Shown here: positions 32,019 to 43,876 of the stretch, piece after piece
Layout: each line of letters starts with the position of its first letter
How positions within the stretch are numbered: position 1 is the first letter of the stretch
DNA from: Chalara sp. BL73
Lineage: Eukaryota; Ascomycota; Leotiomycetes; Helotiales
Reading direction: 5' to 3'
Length of the DNA stretch: 64,000 nt
Assembly (NCBI GenBank): GCA_918026815.1
Contig: CAKJVC010000057.1
Location: 434,001 to 498,000 of the forward strand
The notes under the pieces: model-generated
Told to the model about the DNA's origin: nothing
Seen by the model: only the letters and a program-made list of their open reading frames with translations
Database searches by the model: none
Made by a program: the position numbers and the translations under genes

Positions 32019-32381
32019 ATGCAAATCCTATCAGCTGCTGTAATTCTCTCCGCCCTGTCGCTAGTCGCAGTCCAAACAACCCTCGTTCCAGACATGCCCA
32101 TTACCTTTTACGGGCGGCTCTTTAGCAGTTCTTCGGAATGCGGCGGATCGGCAAAGGCATATCTCGGCAGCGCGGGCAATTGCGTCAACATCCCCACTGT
32201 CAGAGGCGGCTCCGGAATCATGGTGATTGGTGAAACATCTGTTAACTTTTTGTCAGCATGGACGGGCAAGGACTACACGGGTCAGGTTGTTGCTGTCCAA
32301 AGCTCTGTTGGTACATGTCAGGATCTGGGAGGTATCGATGTCCGGAGCTGGTCAAATGATAAGAAGCCTTTTGGCGGGTAA
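32019..32381 (+). CDS. Small secreted protein, possibly crystallin-like
   Basis: Single exon, 120 aa. An N-terminal signal peptide (MQILSAAVILSALSLVAVQT) is followed by a mature part with three Cys: SSSSECGGSAKAYLG, GNCVNIP and GTCQDL. The layout (aromatic/Gly strand, Cys, 'GNCVNIP', W-[ST]-G-x-D-Y-[ST]-G, 'GTC', 'VRSWS') resembles fungal beta/gamma-crystallin-like secreted proteins; this is a pattern match only. With an odd Cys number, one may be free or the gene may be incomplete. It lies in a gene-poor stretch beside decayed genes. Confidence 0.65.
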   Translation: MQILSAAVILSALSLVAVQTTLVPDMPITFYGRLFSSSSECGGSAKAYLGSAGNCVNIPTVRGGSGIMVIGETSVNFLSAWTGKDYTGQVVAVQSSVGTCQDLGGIDVRSWSNDKKPFGG

Positions 32382-32732
32382 AGGCAATGAAGTAAGCATG
32401 GCACATTATGAGGAGCAACGTATAATCAATTTTGAATAGCGGGCTGTACTGTATATATTTCTCTACGACAAGAACTAGCTGCTGTATAAGCGTTACAAAG
32501 AAAGCAGCCAACCTATCAGCTAGTGGGGAAAACCCGCTGATAATTTCTGTTGTGCATACTATATTACTTGTAGACGTAATTGACTTGTAGATAATAAGGA
32601 AAGGAAATTCTACTGGGACCCAGTGCATCCGGGAAGCTAGCTTTAGAAACACTTTGGTCTAAAAATAGTGTCTCGTTGTGAGCACGGATATCTTGTTCGC
32701 CGTGCGCCATCTATACAAGGCATGAAGCTCCT
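32382..32732. other. Intergenic region
   Basis: 3' flanks of convergent small secreted gene and SDR relic. Nothing recognised. Confidence 0.35.
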
Positions 32733-33026
32733 TCATCTCATTCCTTTCTCTTGCAACTTCAACAATCTGACCTCGGCTTCCACCGCCTTCTTAAACTGTT
32801 CCAAAGGTGTCTCAGATGGACAAATCGCCTCCAAAGCCACCTCGCACGTTTTAATAAATGTGGATTCCTTAGAACCGACCAACATAGTCTCCACAACGTT
32901 CCCGTGACCATATTTTGGGTCTTGCAATGGGCCCATGAGCACACAGGCGCACTATTTGAGCGAGAGAGTAATATCTTCCTCTCCGGTAACAATTGCAAAC
33001 TTGCCCTTGAGATCATAGGTTGACAT
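32733..33026 (-). pseudogene. Relic of a short-chain dehydrogenase/reductase (SDR)
   Basis: One frame begins at ATG 33026 with STYDLKGKFAIVTG, the SDR N-terminal strand and start of the Gly-rich cofactor loop, reaches an in-frame TAG after about 24 codons, and goes on as VLMGPLQDP and VETMLVGSKESTF to TGA at 32733. With only about 97 codons, the active-site Y-x-x-x-K and most of the fold are missing. It looks like an internally deleted gene with joined ends. Confidence in the family rests on the short N-terminal motif. Confidence 0.4.
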
Positions 33027-34191
33027 GGCTACAGATATACCGGTCTTGGTGTATTATGAAATGTGATTAGCATTAAGGAGGAAAAATCAATGGCAAAGAT
33101 TTGCAAAGCTGTGTAGAATATATGATTCTCGTTTACCGATCGCGTGAGGTGCAGAAAAAAAAAAGAAATCCCTTAGATTCTCGATACCACCAATCAATTT
33201 ATGGACGTGAACTGCAGGGAAGAGCGCACAGACTACGAAAAGAAAGTGGTTGTGGTTGGGCAAAGTACACCTCTTATACGTACGCCTCGATATAACTAAC
33301 GGCGATATACCCACCAGCTAACATGCTTATCTCGGTTGCATTGTATACGTAAATGGAGATCTGCAGCCCACATGAACGATAAGTGCGTATGTAGCCCACG
33401 CATTGGTGACTGCTGGATAAAGACCGCATTCCAATAACAGGAATTGGCCTGTGAATCGATTATCATTGGCCTTCTCCTTTGGCTCCTAGACACCTTAGCT
33501 GACTACCTAATAAAATATCTCAATTGATAGTTCGTGATCCCACTCGTGCACAAATGGGAGTTTGGCAATATGAACGCGATTTTGTATCTACAAATCGTGG
33601 TTATAGGGATCGTGGTAGAAAGAGGAAACCTCGATGATATTTGCGACAGTGTTTTAATTTCATTTTCATCTAAATGCTATTGGAAAAACCACATGGAGTT
33701 GAAATAGCTTCCCACGGTGATAAGAACTTACCTTCTCGGTCAATGTAGAAGCCGAGATTCGAGTTTTCTTACAGCATTCGCCTCTAGGAACTTTGTACCC
33801 ATGACTAGTGTTTTAAGCTTTGGTCTGGGGTACATATGTTGGAAAAGTCACTTCCAGGGTAAGTGTGAGATACGTGACATTAATAACAGCATAGGACCCT
33901 ACAGGGTAGTTAATATGACAGATATACAGATATGAAAACTCTGAAAGGACTTTCTCAAACTTATAATACAAGTTGTAACCAAACACGAGGAAGCCGGAGT
34001 AATTTAGGCCAGGTCATACTTTCCACCCTAAATTCCTAAACAAAAACCAAGCACCCTTCATCCCTGACTCGATGCTTCCTACATTAGCTCCAGAAGTTTG
34101 CCCAAACGCCACCTTTTCCCAGCTCACTAGAGTGTACCTAAGCCATCCTCACGCCTTCTTCCCCTTCACATCAGAAACTCTCCCTCCAAAC
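33027..34191. other. Gene-poor region
   Basis: No gene supported. Short frames in both strands lack family features. Confidence 0.4.
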
Positions 34192-34764
34192 CTAAACGTC
34201 CGCCGTCGCACCAACCACAACTCCCAGAATCGGAAGCACCGCCCGAACAGCGCTCATCCAATTCCACCTCTCCACCAAATACGCGACCCTCCCTGCTGCG
34301 CCTGTAAGCACCGCCTCCCCCGCCCTCTCCACCGCAGCCGCCATAGCGCTCAGCTCGCGATTCGTAGGCATCATGACGGCGACCGTCCAAGGCAAAATGG
34401 AAAACGTCAGCGCCCCCGCCACGGCGTACCTTTTCCACCCCTTACCTGCACGTATCTTTAGCCTCGCTTTCCCCACACCAAAGCTCTGATTTCACGTGTT
34501 CGGACCCTTACCTTCCTTGCTGGCTCGATACGCGGCCGTGGACCAGATGAGGGCGGAGAGCGTGGCAAGCGGAGGGGAGAAGAGTTTTCCATAGTTGTAG
34601 ATTACGGCCCATTGCCTGACTTGTAGGGATACGGGGGCGAGGGCCACGGAGGGGATGGCGAGGTAGGATGCCGTGAATGCGAAACTGCTTAGGAAGGAGG
34701 AGGTCGTAAGGCCGAGGGTCTGGAGGGTACGAAGGGAGGGGAGGCTGTTGACGGTGGAAGACAT
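34192..34764 (-). CDS. DUF1772 membrane protein (anthrone oxygenase-like)
   Basis: Exons 34764..34512 and 34445..34192 (66-bp intron); 168 aa. Four hydrophobic helices: SSFLSSFAFTASYLAIP, LATLSALIWSTAAY, VAGALTFSILPWTVAVMM and a C-terminal AVLPILGVVVGA. The motif ILPWTVAVMMPTNRELSA is diagnostic of DUF1772, which includes noranthrone/anthrone oxygenases of polyketide pathways as well as unassigned housekeeping-like members. No polyketide synthase is in the window, so the substrate is unknown. Exon 2 itself begins with GTAAGG, giving a tandem donor-like sequence. The complementary strand has a His/Arg-rich shadow frame. Confidence 0.85.
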
Positions 34765-36591
34765 GGTTCTTGGGTTTGTGATGGCGTTGTGATGTGCGAG
34801 TTGTTGATATGTAGGGAAGTAGGTTGATGTCGCATAAAAAAGTGGAGAAGCTTGGTGTTTTAAGGGAGGTGACGTTAACCGAAGCTTTCTGTTACGATCT
34901 GAGTGAGGGGGAGAGGCCGAAAAAGACGAAAACGTTCAAGACTTAAAATGTTCCTAAATAAATGCGTGTTTATTAATACAGTATTATAAAACATGGCTAG
35001 TCAGCCATGAAATTTCAAAACGAAAAGTATTCGGCTGACTATATTATGCTACTATTCCCCCTTCCCTTCTCCCTTTTATTTATTTTTTTCTCCAGGGAAA
35101 CCTTGATGTAATTGATACTTAAAAATGCATCGCTAAAAGCCATTAGATGGAAGAGAGGCGTTTTAAACAGTGTTCTTAAGATTTTAAGATATAGGCACAA
35201 AAAGAAAGGCATGTTATCTATATGATCAAAAACGTTTGCAGCCAGAACAAAGGCTTAAGTATACTGCACCAGATTAATAAAACGATATTAACTTACATAA
35301 TTATAGTTCGCAATGGTAGTCGACTTTCTTATTATTATTTTTTATAACCTAAAATCGTTAAATTCTGTACCTTTAGCAATGGTGGAATAACCGGCTTTTA
35401 AAGCCTTTGTAAATCTAGATATGTGGCGCTTATTGCAATGGACCCTTTATGATACCTAGTACTTTAACATACCTGCAAGTTATTGACTAGTATAGTTGCT
35501 GTGCGTTTAGAGGATTTTTGCTGAAAGAAGAAAGGTATATCATTTTAAGATGTCGCATTTACATTGATGGCCTAGGTACTCGCTTTGTAACACAACGTCA
35601 TTGATAGGGACAAATCTCCTGTACCCCTAGGTTACCGGTATTTTTGTAGCAAGTAAAGTAATATACACACCTAGGCGAAGCGTTTAGGACTATACTAGTT
35701 ACTCTATAGATGCGATCTTACCTAAAAATAACCTCCCTCTCGAGGGAAAAGGAAGGACGATATGACGGGCCGGGAATCAAAGCGAACCGTTTTGGAGATA
35801 ATTGTTGGAATTGCCTTGTCGCCACCAAAGATGCTTATTCGAGATGAGTATCACTGTTATAGTGTCTAGCAATAGCAGCAATGGTCACAGCCAAGATAAA
35901 TTCATTCCCGTCGCGTGCACAATTGATATTTACATGTCTCATGTTCAGATCGACATTTCGCTACAAGTTCTAATGATAATTCGTACAGGTTAGCCTTTCC
36001 ACCGGGCACTGGAGCATTACTTGTTTGGCTGTCTTTATTCGCGAAGCTTGTCTTAATAGGATACAGGGATGGAAGTAATCCCTCTTCACTGACTAGTCTT
36101 ATGGCTATGTGGCTTTGTATTTGAAGCTAATCTCGCTGCACAGCTTTGCTTTAATTATCTAGAATGAACGCATTAATAAGAGCTTCTTAGGGTCTCTCCG
36201 TTCGCATATTGGTAGACGGCTGAATCGGCAGCTAATGGCAGGTCATTTTTAGCATAGACCAGAGTGTTTCCAGTCAATTATCAATGGTAGGATACATACT
36301 GTACTTCTAGTTGCACAGGGTGATCTTCTTATCAACAAAACCATACTAGAATCTGCATCCAGACTCCATGCCGAGGTAGGGAAGAGGGTTGAAATGTGTT
36401 GCGAAGGGGATACGTCCACCACTTACGCCAAAAGCACTTAGGGTATCATTACATGTGTATTCCTTATCCCTGGCTATTAGAACTGTTTGGGCTAGCATTG
36501 CATCTTTCTTAGTACACATATTCTTTCGATCACTTCGAAAGATACCATGATATCATAAAGCAATGTTAGCACCAAGCAATCGAATCATGAA
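34765..36591. other. AT-rich island, probable repeat relics
   Basis: No gene. The stretch 34900-35760 is visibly AT-rich with many TA dinucleotides and no frame longer than a few tens of codons. The part 35760-36590 is less AT-rich and may be an older insertion. RIP-like decay of transposons is the usual cause in such fungi, but I cannot identify an element by eye. Confidence 0.5.
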
Positions 36592-37227
36592 TTAAAATGA
36601 CATAGCTTCAGACTCGACCTTCTCTGTTGAAAAGACAACACCAAGCTCCGGACATTCCGTAGGATCATCGTAGAATATACCCCCTGAATGCTTAATGATG
36701 CGGCATCTGTCATCCATGCTTGTTGCCATCTCAAGCTTATAGAATCCTGCCATATGTTCATCATGATTCGTCCACCTAACCACCCAGACACCGTGCCCAT
36801 CCTCAGGCCATCCAATATCGACGTATAATATCCCCTCCATATTCAGCAGATTTGACCAAAGATCCTCGATATTCCGCCAACGTTTTGCTCCGATCATCAG
36901 CATCTTCTGACAAAAGGCATCTTCTTCAACGGGGTCGTCAAATTTGGGGACATCAGAAGCGCGGATCCGATCGATGTCTCCATTCTCGACCACCGGGAAT
37001 TCTTGATCAAGCCCAAGATATTCTAGCTCCACGACGGAGCACATCTTATGAAGCAGCCCCCCGCCTGATGGGTATCCAAATACATCGTTGTTGAGATAGG
37101 GCACCATCCGTACTCGTGCAGGGTAGTTATTTTCTATAACGTAAACGTGATCAAGCGGCCTTCGTCCGGGTTTATTGGTAGTTTCCTCTTCCGGCGGCCA
37201 GAATAGCCGTTTAACGAAGTCGAACAT
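36592..37227 (-). CDS. Uncharacterised 211-aa protein (orphan)
   Basis: Intact single-exon frame from ATG 37227 (MFDFVKRLFWPPEEE). Acidic, with conserved-looking blocks DHVYVIENNYPARV, RNIEDLWSNLLNMEGILYVDIGWP and HSGGIFYDDPTECPELG. No signal peptide, no membrane helix, no known motif. A frame of this length in a stretch otherwise full of stops argues for a real gene. It is surrounded on both sides by AT-rich gene-poor DNA, so it may be lineage-specific. Confidence 0.6.
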   Translation of the reverse strand: MFDFVKRLFWPPEEETTNKPGRRPLDHVYVIENNYPARVRMVPYLNNDVFGYPSGGGLLHKMCSVVELEYLGLDQEFPVVENGDIDRIRASDVPKFDDPVEEDAFCQKMLMIGAKRWRNIEDLWSNLLNMEGILYVDIGWPEDGHGVWVVRWTNHDEHMAGFYKLEMATSMDDRCRIIKHSGGIFYDDPTECPELGVVFSTEKVESEAMSF

Positions 37228-40200
37228 GATGAATAGCCCTATAGACTCGAAGTTTCAAGGGCAAATGCTATATCTTAAACGTGATTTATATTCGAGAATT
37301 TGAAAATCCAACGGCAAGCAAATGGTCGCTTTGGCAAAGACCGGTTGAATAAGCAACAGGATTTGTTCGAGGCACCTTGGTGTGTTTCGATGCCGCGCAA
37401 CTTTTCAAGGTAATCTTTTAAAAAGTAGGGCATTAGTGCTGCGCTAAATTCTTGGCTGCAGAAAATCTAAATCTAACGGCCGGGCTGATATTTGCCCCAT
37501 TGTCCAGTTGTGGAAGGCTTTAAAAGTCATTTGGTTTCCAATCAGTTTCCAACAATCTTTGGCCAGACCGAGTATAATTTTTGTGGACAAGGCAGAAAGC
37601 AATATCTCCCTTTCTTTTTTGTTGGTTATGTGATTGCGTTGGTTTTCGAGCCATATTCGATAATGTCCTGCGCAGTTATCGTATCACTGTGGTCTCCATA
37701 GAGTCCATTTTCATGATTACTGTTGGACTCTGAATGCTCTTCCAGCAATCTCTCGGCCATTACCTAATAGTGTTAGACTCGAGACATAATAATGTTGGAA
37801 CTCCCTCATCTCTCTTCACCACATGATGCGATAAGCTGATTAACTATGTGCAATTTTCCATGAACTATTCCGCAGCTACCTTTTTTGGCCGGGAATTACC
37901 CTCTCCTGTGCCGTGGTGCTCGGAGGTTTATCTCAACATGGTAGACTAGAACTAAGTAGATAAGGCCTATTTTGAGCAATTTTTGAAGAAATTGCTCAAT
38001 AATCATTGTCATATGCTGCGTTTAGTTGTTTGTCTTTGCTATTTCTTAGAGTCCAACTCTTTACCCTATAACTTCACGTACGCAGAATTACGGTTGTTTT
38101 GCGATGGAGACGACTCTCGTGGCTGACCATATACTCATTATTAATTTTATCTCAAAGTTTGTTCTTCTCTTTTCGACATCAAGATTAATGCGGTTGGCTA
38201 ATCCAGCTAAGTTGTTGCCCTATCTATTAGCCGCTTAATGCCCGTCTCTTTACAATTGCAACATGACAATCAAACAACTACCAGAAATGGAACAAGAATT
38301 TCCAACAGTGAGAGCACGATACTGGTTCTAGAACCTCCTACCCTTGAGACTCGTCCTCTTCCACTAATTCTGGAGCCAGAACTAGACCCAGCAAGTCCAC
38401 AACAGCCACATTTCATAGTGTGGAACACCGCCATTGCACCCGATCAAGATGGCGTATATACTTGCGATTTTTACTGCTAAACAGTAAAAAATAAAACTTG
38501 TATATGTTTAGAATATGCTAAAAATATGCTAAGCTTATAGCGCTGTTGCTTAATTAAGCAACGGTTTGTTTACTTACATTATATAATCAATTAAACTATA
38601 TTCCAACTATACGCTTACTATATACCAAAAATGCGCTGGACACACGCTAAACTAACTTCTATACTATAATTGAAATACAACTTAACTTGAGCCAAAATAA
38701 AACTTCATGCTTCTCAAGCTTGGCCAGGTTAGAGCATTTTAATAAGAATTGAGGTTCGATTCTCTACCCTGGACCAACTGGAACCCGATGTTATCAACAA
38801 CCCGGCAAACAATAAAGCGTCTACATACTTCAATGTTTGTCCTAAGGGCTTGCCTAAACACGCGTTCTTCCACCGGTAATCGGATATTGGGGGAAACATC
38901 TGATCCCAGAAGATGTTGAGGATACGACCGGTGAACCAGATGCGACTGTGAAGAATTCTATTGGAACAACATTATATTTCACTAAAAAACGGTCAAAATA
39001 CAACCACGATTATGGTATCTTTCTTTTCTTTACTAACCTACGTCTAGAGCATGTTCTGAAGGACAGAAAAACGCGATTAGCAAGCATACAAAGACTTCCG
39101 CAAAATTGCCGATACGGAAGGCGTTAAATCTGGCATCAATTGGAATGAAGCCGCAACGCTTGAGTTTTTTTGGACTCTATGGTATTGTCTGATAATCAGC
39201 GCAGGGCTTTCCTGCTACTAGCTACGGTTTGCAATAAAGACCAGCAGCCCCACATTCAAGGTACAGCGCTCGCTATCAGCTGATTACCAAGTTCAGATGT
39301 TCTAACTCAAGTTTTCATAGCTGCTTTGGCAAATATGGCAACAGCTGCTGACGGATGGCTACCGTGGTGGCGCAGCCGGATTCATGTAAGCGGATCTGAC
39401 GAGAATAGCCTCTCTTGGTTCTAAAAGCGAGATAGGCTCGATGCGGCGATCCTGATCCGAGACCAAGATGTAGTTGTCCCCATGTTCCTCCATGCCCATC
39501 CCCGCCGCCGCAGGAAACTACCGTAAACACGTACGCGTTGAACAAATCCTCCGGTAACAGTTATCCTATGATCAACTTCTGCCCGCGGTATTAAAACCCC
39601 TGAAGACGCTATAGTAACTGCCAAAGTGGGAATCGTCGAGCGGAATACGCTCTTAGGATATGCTAATCAAGGCAAGCTGTATAAAGAAAGTTCGAAATTG
39701 TATTGGTGCTTTTGTGAATAGAATTACATTCTTGACGCATAAGTTTAAAGGGTATTAGGTGCGGTTGTATAATAGGAACACTGAGGTGAGCGGGCTGGAT
39801 TAGTAATTTGATGGCGCGAACTATGTAACCATTGTCTCAGCACTCTGTCATTAAAATATTCTGAGTGTCCGCCCCTATCCGCATAGAAAATAAGCGAGTG
39901 CGAAACATATTGCTAACCGCTCTTTTCTGTTCCCGTTCCATCTTTCATTCGCTCCGCAACTGGTAATTTCGGGTATATCCCTCAGGACCCGTGGCTTTGG
40001 TGTAGAATAGGGATTCTGGTAATGCGATACGTTATCCGAAAGCACCGTCTTGTGCACGGTTGCCGTATGTTCCCGAACCGAGCCCAATCTTCATATCTCC
40101 AGACAGGACAGAATCTCAATCAAAGCCCTCCAAGATACCCACCGTTGCAGATCTTTAGAAAGTCCTCAGAGACACGATTTGTTTGCGCTGGCTCTCATGT

Positions 40201-40642
40201 AGGAGCATCTGTGTATCATACCCAGAACAAGAAAGGGAAATGAGATATATAACAAAAAAAAAAGGTTGGCTACACGACATGACAAAGCAGGATATGCTGG
40301 GGAGTCTGCTTTCCCATTGTAATAACCGAAACTGGCTATACAAGGTGAGCTCCCTTCTGTATCGTTGCGCCTGTCTAATTAAGGTGAAAGAGACGTTGCC
40401 ATGAAGGACTGAACTGCTTCGCTGTCAATTATGCGCCAATTCTAATTTCACCTTTGATTCACCTTCATATGTTACTCGTCTCCTCTCAACTAGGAACGTG
40501 ACTTTGCTGTTTTGTTGCTAGATTCTGCATCTCTGCATCTTTAACCTCTTCACTCTAAGATATCGCTTCCGAGGTGACAAAATCTAAACTCAGCTCTTCA
40601 ATTGACACCCGATTCAGACAAGGCAAGCTCAAGAGCCGAGAT
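37228..40642. other. AT-rich gene-poor region
   Basis: No gene supported over 3.4 kb. An 80-codon frame at 38238-38480 has an ATG but no recognisable feature. A tRNA-like stretch lies at about 38718-38785 (see rejected list). 38480-38720 is strongly AT-rich. Confidence 0.45.
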
Positions 40643-42505
40643 ATGGAACGTCCGACACTTCCGTTAACCAACTCCTCACCGCCCAACAAACACGAAGCGA
40701 TTTCGTCCCAAAGGCCTAGAGGTTTTCAGCCTTTCATTGGTAGTAACTTGGTGACCAGGCCGCAATTCAGCCGGGGGAAGAGGATTTATTTATCCGACTT
40801 AAGTGAGAAGACGCATATCCATTTCAACGAAGACAACGAGAGGATGAGAGGCGACACGAGAAGGAGAAATAGCGAGGTATCAAACAGCAGTAAGAAGGGG
40901 AAGAAGAAACGATGCCGTCACAGTTCTGCTGGATTTGGCAGCGAGGATGAAGATGGTATTAAGTATGAAGGAAGCATCGATCTGGATGCCGAGGTGCACG
41001 CACCCACGCAAAGATCCGATGAGCGGCGAGCGAAGAAGAAACTCAAGAAAGGGAAGAAGAAGCGCCGCTCTAGTGCTAGTCTTAAGATTCTGGACGTCGA
41101 GGCAGAGAAAGGCGATTCGCCCCACTCGTTGCAAAGGGGTTCGCCGGTAGAATCTCGAGATGTTAAGGCGGTGGTTATCTATTCTCCAAGCGAGTCAGAG
41201 GAGGAGCCAACTCCCATGACCGCCGGGAAGCAGAGCAAGGTTATTCTTCAATCGCCAAGCGAGTCAGAACAGGAGCAAGAAGCTTCTTCGGTATTTCTGA
41301 GCAAGGAATTTGAAAAACTCGAGCCTGCCACAATCCTAGTTCAAGATTCAACGAAAAAGACGTCAAGTTTCCAAGTCGTCATTCCATCAAAGAAACACGC
41401 TCCGACACCCACACCGGCTAAAAAAGAGACACCAATCCCAGTTCCAAGATCGCTCATCAGTATCGTGCGCGAGGACTCTGCGCGAAGACCACAGACGCCC
41501 ATTCCAGTACCGAAGCGTCTTGTTGGTTTAAAAGCTAGAAATTCAAGCTCAGAATCGAAGCCGGCACAAACGCCTATTCCACCACCAAAGACCGCAAGCT
41601 TCAGGACGGCTCCAGATGTGCAAGGGCAGAGTGGACGCAAAATAACACCCATCCCAGCACCGAGGCCGATTGCAAGTATCCTGAAGAGAGCAAGTGTTAC
41701 AACGTCTAGTAGGAACCAGCGAGAAGCAGCGCCGCTGCAAAACGCAGCAAGGTTGGGTAATGAGCGGCTCAAGAATGTGTCTCCTACGAAGCTCATCCCA
41801 GATGACGTCCTTCGGGGTATTGACATGTCCCGGGCCAACGCCGTAGAACGGTCGAGGACGACGGTGGACCAACATGGCACGCCGACACTGGCTTCTGCTT
41901 CTATACCTGAACTCGAAGTCAATAACGTAAGTTATTATGCGTCTCTCTGTATTTTCAACTTAGTGACAGTCGCCGCTAACGTGAATAGATCTCTCCACCC
42001 GACGAGAACGTCAATACTGAGTGGGAAGCTGGTGCAGGCAAGATCCGAGGCCAGGCAAGACGTGACGATCTAGAGACCGAGGAGAATACCGCCTTCGTAA
42101 GTTCTTCTACCCTGCCACTCTTCTGAACATAACCCTCGTAGGCTACCTTGCTGATGGCCGAAACAGGCAGCAAGATACATCGTTCCTCGCCCCAACGGGA
42201 TATCTCTCCAAGGCGTCCGGTTTCAGGTCATCTTCGTTGGCCCGGGTAAGGAGCATGCATTTCCTCATCTTTCCCTCAGCCGGGATCACGACCATGGGTC
42301 CGGCTCTCGGAAGCCCTCCTCCAGAGCTACCGGCGAAGCAATGACAGTCTGCAGCGTAGCGAAAGGAGTAGCAGAGGTACAGCTTGGGGACAGTGGACGA
42401 TTTGCGATTGGCGAGCATGGGATGTGGCGCATTCGCGAGGAGGCATGTACGGTGCGAAATCGTGGGAGGGGTGAGGTGATCCTGCACGCTACGTTCATTT
42501 CTTAG
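40643..42505 (+). CDS. Mif2/CENP-C-like cupin protein with basic, Ser-rich N-terminus
   Basis: Exons 40643..41926, 41989..42096 and 42167..42505; introns of 62 and 70 bp keep the frame; 576 aa. Residues 1-428 are charged and unstructured: Lys-rich runs (KKGKKKR, KKLKKGKKKRR), two copies of SPSESE and four TPIP[VPA]P[RK] repeats (about 263-340). The last exon is a compact domain: RYIVPRPNGISLQGVRFQVIF, then AKGVAEVQLGDSGRFAIGEHGMWRI and CTVRNRGRGEVILHATF, which matches the dimeric cupin at the C-terminus of Mif2/CENP-C. The typical CENP-C nucleosome-binding motif is not seen. So it is either a strongly divergent kinetochore Mif2 or another nuclear cupin protein. Confidence 0.65.
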
Positions 42506-43030
42506 GGCTGATGTGAAGAGTTTATCATGATGGAGAGAGCGGGAAAATCGGATGTGTGGCAGTGTGCGAGGTCACCATATGGCCAGCCACGAAAGCCGCG
42601 AAATACTGTCTTCTAGATAAATGGTTGTCTGGATGCAAAGAAAATAAGAAAACCTCCCCCGGCGCTGCATTTGTCATTGTGATAAATCGCTAATCATAAT
42701 GGCTCCTTATTGTGTGGAGTTAGCATGCTACACATGAGGTGATTTCATCGTCATGCTATGCGAAAGATTCCTCGAAGGGACATTGGACCTCTGCTGTGAT
42801 CACAGCTTGGGTATAACGTAATTGCATTGAGCAATCTAACGAACTTCGGAAGCTTAAGGCTTCAACAGAGTGACTATGCTCCAGATTGCCCGGCGACACT
42901 CTACTACCAATATGGAATCCCTGTAGAAACAGCTAGTACAAACAGAGGAAGTGCTAAATCCATCCCATAAAATTGCCATCGAGCAATATCTTTAACCCAC
43001 ACTCCAAAAACTCCTCCGAAGTGTCAATAA
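42506..43030. other. Intergenic region
   Basis: 3' flanks of convergent genes. No gene or repeat seen. Confidence 0.4.
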
Positions 43031-43876
43031 CTATCGCGTGGTATCATTCATATCCTCATCATCATCATCGTCCACAGACTCTGGATGTCCAAGTAGCGAA
43101 GCTACATTTCTCATCTCGTAGTGCTTCTTGCGCATCTCTTCAAATTTCCTGTGTTTCTCAATTTCCTCTTTGCTCAAGCCTACATGCTCTTCGCCGGCGA
43201 CATGGACTCGTTTACCATTCTCATCAAATTCGCGTTCTGGAATGGCTTCCTCTGGCTCTCCTAGACTCAACCCTGGAATCTCATCCTCCTTCGCCTTGGA
43301 AGTCTTGCCTGGAGACCGACCAGGTCGTGCCTTCTCCATCTCGAGCTCATCGACCATTAAGTCATCAGCATCGAGCGTATGTAGCTCTTCCTCATCTTCC
43401 GCAGGGTCGTAGTGCTTAGCATAAGGCGTCTTTGGTTCATCGATCTTCATGGTTGAGCTCTTCTCTTGCTCCGTCAGATAGAGATTTGCCTCGTCCCACT
43501 TTAGCCGCATGTTCTGCTCATCAGCATCTGTTAAACTGGAGTGCGAAGATTGCCGTCTCGATGACACACCAGGACGCGCCGCAGACGAAGATCGACGATG
43601 GCCGGCATTTTGTAGCGTATTTTGCAAAGTGATGTCTCTGTCGGAGAGCTCGCTGGTGATGTCGGGACGACTTTGTGGGAGCGGAGAGATGGGAGGCGGT
43701 GCTTCAGTAGTAATAGGGGACTGGTGTTTTGGCGATCTGTGGAAGGAGTTCTTGAGGATACCTATGAAGGTCAGTATGTGCTTGGAGGGGTAGCGGGGTA
43801 CACCTTTACCTCTGGGTCTTTGGGTAGAGGGCGATGGAGGAGAGTGAAGCTTGGTGGGACCGTCTGTAGATGCCAT
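43031..43876 (-). CDS. GLC8: Protein phosphatase inhibitor 2 (Glc8 type)
   Basis: Regulator of protein phosphatase 1. Exons 43876..43804 and 43761..43031; a 42-bp intron (GTGTAC..CATAG) restores the conserved GKGILKNSF segment; 267 aa. The three inhibitor-2 elements are visible: KGILKN near the N-terminus, [27 protein letters not shown] in the middle, and the C-terminal helix [12 protein letters not shown]. The Thr of DEPKTPY is the known regulatory site in the family. The C-terminus is Asp-rich ([10 protein letters not shown]). A second ATG 18 bp upstream is possible. The intron is very short but no other splice keeps the motif. Confidence 0.93.
   Translation of the reverse strand: MASTDGPTKLHSPPSPSTQRPRGKGVPRYPSKHILTFIGILKNSFHRSPKHQSPITTEAPPPISPLPQSRPDITSELSDRDITLQNTLQNAGHRRSSSAARPGVSSRRQSSHSSLTDADEQNMRLKWDEANLYLTEQEKSSTMKIDEPKTPYAKHYDPAEDEEELHTLDADDLMVDELEMEKARPGRSPGKTSKAKEDEIPGLSLGEPEEAIPEREFDENGKRVHVAGEEHVGLSKEEIEKHRKFEEMRKKHYEMRNVASLLGHPESVDDDDDEDMNDTTR

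Noticed and set aside
38718..38785. tRNA-like stretch with TGGCCAGGTTA (A-box-like) and GGTTCGATTCTC (B-box)
   Set aside because: The expected 7-bp acceptor stem does not pair (TCAAGCT against CCCTGGA) and the anticodon arm is too short; at most a tRNA-derived relic.
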